This document shows, piece by piece, positions 6,516 to 11,127 of a stretch of DNA of 11,127 nt. The position numbers and the translations under genes were made by a program. The notes beneath the pieces were generated by a model. The model had not been told where the DNA came from and searched no databases. It saw only the letters and a program-made list of their open reading frames with translations. The first letter of the stretch is position 1. Every line of letters starts with the position of its first letter. Source of the stretch: Intrasporangiaceae bacterium (GTDB lineage: Bacteria; Actinomycetota; Actinomycetes; Actinomycetales; Dermatophilaceae). The stretch covers positions 1 through 11,127 of the forward strand of contig JAAYSB010000010.1 of NCBI GenBank assembly GCA_012518475.1, in the 5' to 3' direction.

Positions 6516-7307
6516 TCAGTCGTCCGCGGTACCGATGTAGGACAGCACGGCGTCGTGCAGCGCGCCGTTGGTCGCGAGAGCATTGCCGCCATGCGGACCG
6601 TTCTCACCGGCCAGGGACGTGAAGACCCCGCCGGCCTCGGTGACGATGGGCGCCAGCGCTGCCATGTCGTAGAGCGCGAGCTCCGGCTCGCAGGCGATAT
6701 CGACGGCTCCCTCGGCGACCAGCATGTATGACCAGAAGTCCCCGTACGCGCGGGTCCGCCAGCAGGCGTCGAGCAGGTCGAGGAAGCGTTGCCGGAGCCC
6801 GAGCTCGCGCCACCCGACCAGGCTGGAGTAGGAGATGGAGGCGTCTGAGAGGTGCCGGACCCCGGATGTCCGCATCCGACGGGCAGAGGTCAGACTGCGC
6901 CCGGTCCAGGCTCCGGAGCCCTGGGCAGCCCACCACCGCCGGCCCAGGGCGGGGGCGGCGACCAGGCCGAGGACGGGGGTGTCGTCCTCGTCGAGCAGTG
7001 CGATGAGGGTGGCCCAGACCGGGACACCGCGGACGAAGTTGTGGGTGCCGTCGATCGGATCGACCACCCACCGTCGCGGTCCCCGACCGGTCGTGCCGTA
7101 CTCCTCGCCGACGACGGCATCGCGGGGTCGGGTCCGGGAGAGCTGGCCCCGGATGAGCTCCTCCGCTGCCCGGTCGGCATCGGAGACGAGGGTCAGGTCA
7201 GGCTTGGCCTCGACGCTCAAGTCTTCGGCGAGGAACCGGGACATCGTCGTGGACTCGACGGCGTCCGCGAGGACGTGGGCGAGCCGGAGGTCGTCGTCAT
7301 AGGCCAC
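6516..7307 (-). CDS. hisN: histidinol-phosphatase, inositol monophosphatase family
   Basis: This 263-residue Mg-dependent phosphatase most likely removes phosphate from L-histidinol phosphate, the penultimate step of histidine synthesis in actinobacteria. The metal ligands are clear: GEE (67-69), DPIDGT (83-88) and the late Asp in LYDMAAL (D214). The stretch RAYGDFWSYMLVAEG (186-200), followed by AVDIA, resembles HisN proteins more than general inositol monophosphatases. The start is GTG at 7307; an upstream CGGAGCGG is 13 nt away, a poor distance. It is the last gene of the leftward operon, 59 nt after rsgA, and far from other his genes in this window. The alternative is a generic inositol-phosphate or sugar-phosphate phosphatase; substrate cannot be proved by eye. 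Family certainty is high, histidinol phosphate as substrate good. Confidence 0.88.
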   Translation of the reverse strand: MAYDDDLRLAHVLADAVESTTMSRFLAEDLSVEAKPDLTLVSDADRAAEELIRGQLSRTRPRDAVVGEEYGTTGRGPRRWVVDPIDGTHNFVRGVPVWATLIALLDEDDTPVLGLVAAPALGRRWWAAQGSGAWTGRSLTSARRMRTSGVRHLSDASISYSSLVGWRELGLRQRFLDLLDACWRTRAYGDFWSYMLVAEGAVDIACEPELALYDMAALAPIVTEAGGVFTSLAGENGPHGGNALATNGALHDAVLSYIGTADD

Positions 7308-7366
7308 AGCTGGAATCTACCGCTCCGGCTGCGTGATTCCGGGGAGTCACCGCAGTGAGCGGCGGG
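7308..7366 (-). other. rsgA-hisN intergenic spacer
   Basis: This 59-nt spacer is the longest gap inside the leftward operon. It holds a small hairpin, CCGC 7350-7353 with GCGG 7359-7362 around AGTGA, just after the rsgA stop. I see no convincing separate promoter for hisN. Confidence 0.3.
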
Positions 7367-8392
7367 CTAGCGGAAGCCGTCCTCCTCCGCCGAGCGGGAA
7401 CGGAGCAGTCGACGCAGGCTCTCCAGGCGCTGCCCGAGATGGGGCTGGGTCTGGGCGTTCGCCGCCACGAATTCGTCCAGAGCGCAGTCCTCCTCGTCGT
7501 GGGAGCAGGCGCGCGGACACTCAGCCGTGCCCTCCTGGAGCTCGGGGAAGTGATCGATGATCCGGTCCAGGTCGACGTGAGCGAGACCGAACGATCGCAC
7601 GCCGGGTGTGTCGATGACCCAGCCGGTGTCGTCCGGAAGGGGCAGGGCGACGGCTGACGTGGACGTATGCCGTCCGCGCCCGGTCACGACGTTGACGCTG
7701 CCGGTGGCCCGGCTCGCATCCGGGACCAGGGCATTGACGAGCGTCGACTTGCCGACACCGGAGTGGCCCACGAAGACGCTCACCTTCCCACTCAGGACGT
7801 CGCGCACCGCGTCGATCCCCTCGGCGCTCCCGTCGTGGATCCGGGTCACGAGAACCTCGACATCGAGGTCGCCGTAGAGACCGAGCAGCTCGTCCGCACT
7901 GACGAGGTCGGACTTCGTGAGCAGCAGGATCGGAGTCAGGCCTGCGTCGTAGGCGGCGACGAGACACCGGTCGATCATCCGCGGCCGAGGCTCGGGATTC
8001 GCCAGCGCCGTGACGATGACGAGCTGGTCGGCATTGGCCACGATGACCCGCTCGACAGGGTCCGTGTCGTCCGCGGTGCGTCGCAGCACGCTCGTGCGAG
8101 GGTTCTGCCGCACGATGCGGGCCATCGTGTCCTTGGCCCCGGAGGCATCGCCGACCAGGCCGACGGAGTCACCCACGACGATGCTCTTGCGCCCGAGGTT
8201 GCGGGACTTGACCGCGGTGACCATGACGTCGTCGACGAGAACCTGGTACCGACCCCGGTCGACTGCGAGCACCCGGCCGTCAACGGCATCCTCATGTCGG
8301 GGGCGCTCCTTGCTGCGCGGGCGACTGCCGCGCCGCGAGGGACGGACCCGGATGTCGTCCTCGTCGTAGTGGTCGTAGCGGCCTGCCGTCAC
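7367..8392 (-). CDS. rsgA: small ribosomal subunit biogenesis GTPase RsgA
   Basis: This 341-residue circularly permuted GTPase helps the 30S subunit mature and releases late assembly factors when it hydrolyses GTP. After a basic, disordered N terminus (about 1-35) comes an OB-fold region (about 36-100). The GTPase motifs then appear in permuted order: TKSD (G4, 159-162), GHSGVGKS (G1, 209-216) and DTPG (G3, 261-264). The C-terminal zinc knuckle has C292, C296, H298 and C303, with spacing C-x3-C-x-H-x4-C, one residue shorter in each gap than the common C-x4-C-x-H-x5-C form. The start is GTG at 8392 in a GTGA overlap with the aroA stop. GAGGAG (8402-8407, read on the minus strand) lies 9 nt upstream, so translation is probably coupled to aroA. 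Confidence 0.96.
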   Translation of the reverse strand: MTAGRYDHYDEDDIRVRPSRRGSRPRSKERPRHEDAVDGRVLAVDRGRYQVLVDDVMVTAVKSRNLGRKSIVVGDSVGLVGDASGAKDTMARIVRQNPRTSVLRRTADDTDPVERVIVANADQLVIVTALANPEPRPRMIDRCLVAAYDAGLTPILLLTKSDLVSADELLGLYGDLDVEVLVTRIHDGSAEGIDAVRDVLSGKVSVFVGHSGVGKSTLVNALVPDASRATGSVNVVTGRGRHTSTSAVALPLPDDTGWVIDTPGVRSFGLAHVDLDRIIDHFPELQEGTAECPRACSHDEEDCALDEFVAANAQTQPHLGQRLESLRRLLRSRSAEEDGFR

Positions 8393-9738
8393 GCCGAGGT
8401 GCTCCTCGCGGCCAGCATGCCCTCCCAGAGCGTGGTGAAGCCGGGGAGGGTCTTGGCCACGGTCCCGACGTCCTCGATGACGACACCCGGGACGACGAGC
8501 CCGATGACCGCTGCCGCCATGACCATCCGATGATCGGCGTAGGTGCGGAACCGGCCGCCGTGCAGTCTGGCCGGGCGGATGTGGAGGCCGTCCTCGGTCT
8601 CGGTCACGTCAGATCCCAGGGCCGAGAGCTCGGTCTGCAGCGCCGCAAGCCGGTCCGTTTCGTGGCCGCGGATGTGCGCGACGCCTCGGATCCACGTGGG
8701 GGAGTCGGCCAGCGCGGCAAGGGCAGCGACCACCGGGGTCAGCTCGGCGGCGTCACTGAGATCGACATCGAGACCCGAGAGGGTTCCGCCGCCACGCACC
8801 TCGAGATGGTCGCGGTCGAGACGGACGTCTGCCCCCATCGCGTCGAGGATGTCGCGCACCGCGTCACCGGCCTGGGTCGTGTAACCGGGCCACCCCGGCA
8901 CCCGCACCCGGCCGCCCGTCGCGGCGGCCGCAGCGAGGAAGGGTGCGGCGTTCGACAGGTCGGGCTCGACGACGACGTCGAGGGCACCCAGCTCGCCGGG
9001 CTCGACACGCCAGGTGTTCGGCTCGCCGTCGTCGACGCGGGCACCCACGTCCCGAAGCGCCTCGACCGTCATGTCGATGTGCGGCTGGCTCGGGACGGGC
9101 TTGCCGTCGTGGTGGACGGTGAGCCCGTCGGGATATCGGGCACCGGCAAGCAGCAGCGCGGAGATGTACTGGGATGAGGCCGAGGCGTCCATCGTCACCG
9201 AGCCCCCGCGAAGTCCGGGACCGCCGTGGACGGAGAACGGGAGTGTGCCCCGGCCCTCGTCCTCGACGGTGGCGCCGATGGAGCGCAAGGCGTCGAGGAG
9301 AGCCGCCATCGGGCGGACCCGGGCGTGCTCGTCGCCGTCGAAGCGCACCGGCTCGGGAGCGAGTGCGGCGACCGCTGGGAGGAACCGCATTACGGTCCCG
9401 GCCAGGCCACAGTCGATCTCGATCCCGCCGCGAACGGGCCCTGGTTCGATGATCCAGTCCGCGTCGACCTCGGGCCCGCCGGTGGGCGCCGCATCGGTGA
9501 TCGTCGCGCCGAGCGCCCGCAGAGCCTGCGCCATGAGCAGGGTGTCCCTGCTCCGCAGCGGACGGCGGAGCCGGCTCGTGTCGTCGGCGAGCGCTGCAAG
9601 CACGAGATAGCGGTTCGTCAGGGACTTGCTGCCGGGCAGGTGCACGTTCGCGTCCACAGCGTGGGTGGCAACCGGCGCGGGCCAGTCCCCGCTGTGCAGA
9701 GACTGGCCCGATCGGGTGAGTGGTTCAGTTGAGGGCAT
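8389..9738 (-). CDS. aroA: 3-phosphoshikimate 1-carboxyvinyltransferase (EPSP synthase)
   Basis: This 449-residue enzyme joins shikimate-3-phosphate and phosphoenolpyruvate in the sixth step of the shikimate pathway, the target of glyphosate. Recognisable motifs are LPGSKSLTNR (34-43) with the substrate-binding Lys38, CGLAGTVMRFLP (110-121), RPMAALLDAL (142-151), the SASSQYISALLL stretch, LSNAAPFLAAAA, and YADHRMVMA near the C terminus with the conserved Asp/His/Arg. The frame is open further upstream to 9855, but that part is antisense to nothing conserved and lies within the doxX coding end. The ATG at 9738 gives about 18 extra residues before the conserved Trp-x-Ala-Pro. No good Shine-Dalgarno sequence is present (AAGGCGG is about 12 nt away), so translation may depend on the overlapping doxX gene. 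The stop overlaps the rsgA start by 4 nt. Confidence 0.96.
   Translation of the reverse strand: MPSTEPLTRSGQSLHSGDWPAPVATHAVDANVHLPGSKSLTNRYLVLAALADDTSRLRRPLRSRDTLLMAQALRALGATITDAAPTGGPEVDADWIIEPGPVRGGIEIDCGLAGTVMRFLPAVAALAPEPVRFDGDEHARVRPMAALLDALRSIGATVEDEGRGTLPFSVHGGPGLRGGSVTMDASASSQYISALLLAGARYPDGLTVHHDGKPVPSQPHIDMTVEALRDVGARVDDGEPNTWRVEPGELGALDVVVEPDLSNAAPFLAAAAATGGRVRVPGWPGYTTQAGDAVRDILDAMGADVRLDRDHLEVRGGGTLSGLDVDLSDAAELTPVVAALAALADSPTWIRGVAHIRGHETDRLAALQTELSALGSDVTETEDGLHIRPARLHGGRFRTYADHRMVMAAAVIGLVVPGVVIEDVGTVAKTLPGFTTLWEGMLAARSTSA
9678..9710. repeat. perfect 10-bp inverted repeat inside the 5' end of aroA
   Basis: CGGGCCAGTC (9678-9687) is exactly complementary to GACTGGCCCG (9701-9710) with a 13-nt loop. 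It occupies roughly codons 10-20 of aroA, in the poorly conserved N-terminal extension. A second palindrome, CCCGATCGGG (9707-9716), shares one arm. It could be an RNA hairpin affecting aroA translation or an operator, but may also be chance in GC-rich DNA. Confidence 0.45.
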
Positions 9739-10267
9739 TGGATGCGTGGGCCGCCTTGAGTCGTGCTTCCTTGCCGGCGAGCTTGGCTGCATGGCGCGCC
9801 TCGCGGCGCGTCTGCCGTGCCGTCCGGCCGATGCTGTCACCGGCCATCTTGGCACGGTAGGCCAGGCCCGGCTTGCCCTCGGTGTCGACGGCTGCGAGCA
9901 GGAGCCCGCCGAGGAGCCCGACGTTCTTCAGAGCGTGCACGGCCTGGCGGCGGCGCTCCTCCTCGGTCTCGGCCTCCCAGAACGGGTACTCGACCACGGT
10001 CGCAGGCAGGAGCGTCCCGGCGAGCAGGGCGGAGGCGAGGCGGGGGAACCGGCCGGTGGCGAGCATCGCACCGGCGCCGACCATGAGGGCGCCGTTGGCC
10101 CGGACGATCAGCTCAGGATCGTTCGGCAGGTGAAGTGGCTCGGCCGCCCTGTCGACCAGCGGCTGGGCCTGCTCGGCGCGCTTGCCGGGGCGGCGGAGCG
10201 CCTCGATGCCTCCGGCGATGAAGAACGCGGCAAGCATCGGGCGGGCGAGACGACGGACTATGGACAT
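9725..10267 (-). CDS. DoxX family membrane protein with basic C-terminal tail
   Basis: This is a 180-residue protein with four likely membrane segments at about residues 8-23, 57-72, 79-93 and 116-128, arranged as in the DoxX family. The first (PMLAAFFIAGGIEAL) and the polar region with LPNDPELIVRANGALMVGAGAML are typical of actinobacterial DoxX-like proteins. After residue 130 comes a 50-residue Ala-rich, strongly basic tail (many Arg/Lys, few acidic residues) likely to be a cytoplasmic amphipathic helix. The ATG at 10267 is preceded by GGAGG at a good distance and gives a clean membrane-protein N terminus; the longer open frame upstream is not coding. It is the first gene of the leftward operon, and its end overlaps aroA by 14 nt. 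Some DoxX proteins are linked to redox or thiosulfate functions, but no role can be assigned here. Confidence 0.85.
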   Translation of the reverse strand: MSIVRRLARPMLAAFFIAGGIEALRRPGKRAEQAQPLVDRAAEPLHLPNDPELIVRANGALMVGAGAMLATGRFPRLASALLAGTLLPATVVEYPFWEAETEEERRRQAVHALKNVGLLGGLLLAAVDTEGKPGLAYRAKMAGDSIGRTARQTRREARHAAKLAGKEARLKAAHASNALN

Positions 10268-10358
10268 GTGATCCTCCGTGATGGGGTGCGTAGCCTTCTC
10301 TACGTTAGTCAGTGTTCGACATGCGCGCCCGTGCCCTGGGCAGATGGAGGAGTGTGGC
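10268..10358. promoter_or_regulatory. divergent promoter region between doxX-like gene and SRAP gene
   Basis: These 91 nt must serve both the leftward doxX-aroA-rsgA-hisN operon and the rightward SRAP gene. An AT-richer core around 10295-10320 contains TACGTT on one strand and TAACGT on the other, each fitting the loose TAnnnT form of a -10 box, but neither has a recognisable -35. Ribosome binding sites are clear at both ends: a GGAGG before doxX (minus strand) and GGAGGA at 10346-10351 before SRAP. Confidence 0.4.
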
Positions 10359-11127
10359 ATGTGTGGTCGGTATGCAGCGAGTGCCAGTCCCGACGACCTC
10401 ATCGAGGTCTTCGACATCGATGTGGACGCCTCTGCCGAGCCGGCCCGGTCCCTCTTGGTCAACCCACAGTCGCCGCCGCCTGGGGAACCCGACTTCAACA
10501 TGGCACCGACGAAGCAGGCGCCCGTTGTTCTGACCCGCCCGCCCCGGGAGTCCCGGACCGAGGAGTCGGCCGAGCAGGGCGAGCCGGTCCGGCAGCTCCG
10601 GCTGCTCACGTGGGGCCTGGTGCCGTCGTGGTCCAAGGATCCCCGGTCCGGAGTGCGGATGATCAACGCCCGGTCCGAGACCCTGCTCACGAGTAGGGCG
10701 TTCGCGCCCGCCGCACGGTCTCGACGGTGCCTGGTCCCGGCACGAGGCTGGTATGAGTGGCAGGCGTCGCCGGTGACCAAGGATGCCAAGGGCAAGCCCC
10801 GCAAGCAGCCGTTCTTCATCGAGAGCGGGTCCGAGGAGACGATCGCCTTCGCCGGCCTCTACGAGTTCTGGCGGGACCCGGGCGTCGAGTCGGGCGACGA
10901 CCCGTCGGCCTGGCTGACGACATTCACGATCATCACCACGGCCGCTGATCCGGGACTGGACCGGATCCACGACCGGCAGCCTCTCGTCCTCGAGCGCGAG
11001 GACTGGGCTGCCTGGCTGGACGCGGACCGGACCGACGCGGACGAGGTCGCCGCGCTACTGGCCTTCGCTGAGCCGGGGCGGTTCCGTGCCTATCCGGTCT
11101 CCCGCGCCGTGAGCAGCAACCGCTCCA
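10359..11127 (+). CDS. SRAP domain protein (YedK/HMCES family), 3' end outside window
   Basis: The frame starts at ATG 10359, 7 nt after GGAGGA, and is open for 256 codons to the window edge. It is the SOS-response-associated peptidase family, whose members form a stable thiazolidine crosslink with abasic sites in single-stranded DNA and so protect them from breakage. The N-terminal MCGRY places the reactive Cys at position 2, exposed after methionine removal. Other hallmarks are NMAPT (47-51), WGLVPSW (85-91), INARSET (102-108, with the active-site Asn103 and Arg105), GWYEW with Glu133, and IHDRQPLVL with His204. A low-complexity Glu/Pro/Arg segment (about 60-78) sits between the early strands. 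The protein is nearly complete, as family members are usually about 220-270 residues. It is divergent from the aroA operon, a neighbourhood I recall from mycobacteria too. Confidence 0.93.
   Translation, partial: MCGRYAASASPDDLIEVFDIDVDASAEPARSLLVNPQSPPPGEPDFNMAPTKQAPVVLTRPPRESRTEESAEQGEPVRQLRLLTWGLVPSWSKDPRSGVRMINARSETLLTSRAFAPAARSRRCLVPARGWYEWQASPVTKDAKGKPRKQPFFIESGSEETIAFAGLYEFWRDPGVESGDDPSAWLTTFTIITTAADPGLDRIHDRQPLVLEREDWAAWLDADRTDADEVAALLAFAEPGRFRAYPVSRAVSSNRS

Noticed and set aside
7667..9177. Long plus-strand frames opposite rsgA and aroA (7667-8533, 8530-9177)
   Set aside because: They mirror the real genes, have no recognisable domain and no ribosome binding site with matching start.
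9739..9855. Upstream extension of aroA by 39 codons
   Set aside because: The added residues are Arg/Pro-rich and lie in the doxX coding region with no conserved EPSP synthase sequence.
10268..10819. Upstream extension of the DoxX-like frame across the SRAP gene
   Set aside because: It would overlap the strongly supported SRAP gene by over 450 nt on the other strand; the ATG at 10267 has a good RBS and gives a proper first membrane helix.
1..11127. Mobile element, CRISPR array, phage genes or toxin-antitoxin pair
   Set aside because: No direct-repeat array, transposase, integrase or small paired genes were seen; base composition is even and all genes are house-keeping or conserved families.

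Overview
The window is ordinary chromosomal DNA from a high-GC actinomycete. The evidence is very GC-rich codon third positions, frequent GTG starts, an actinobacterial-type initiator tRNA, a UPF0182 protein and an aroA/rsgA/hisN/SRAP neighbourhood resembling that of other Actinomycetota. A member of the Micrococcales (Intrasporangiaceae-like) is a plausible guess, but genus cannot be set from the sequence by eye. I see no mobile element, CRISPR array, rRNA or sign of recent transfer.

Left part (1-2385). The 3' part of a large UPF0182 membrane-protein gene enters from the left edge and ends at 2085. A 10-bp inverted repeat follows, and its right arm lies on the -35 region of a good promoter. 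That promoter serves an initiator tRNA (anticodon CAT, 2173-2246). The tRNA is followed by an 18-bp hairpin and then the leader of the next gene.

Middle (2386-6479, + strand). Three tightly packed genes look like one operon. They are a type II NADH:quinone oxidoreductase and two M16 (insulinase/processing-peptidase-like) proteins. The first M16 protein keeps the zinc motif HxxEH. The second starts inside the stop codon of the first, has lost the zinc ligands, and carries the Tyr/Arg substrate-binding type sequence. Together they look like a catalytic/non-catalytic pair resembling beta/alpha mitochondrial processing peptidase.

Right part (6516-10267, - strand). Four genes read leftward as an apparent operon: a DoxX-like membrane protein, aroA (EPSP synthase, shikimate pathway), rsgA (ribosome-assembly GTPase) and hisN (histidinol-phosphatase of the inositol-monophosphatase family). 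The doxX/aroA and aroA/rsgA junctions overlap by 14 and 4 nt. The M16 operon and this operon converge over a 36-nt gap. A divergent SRAP (YedK/HMCES) gene for abasic-site DNA-protein crosslinking starts at 10359 and runs off the right edge.

No clearly new system was found. The items most worth a second look are the split M16 pair coupled to NDH-2, the terminator/promoter overlap before the initiator tRNA, and perfect inverted repeats at the 5' ends of ndh and aroA.
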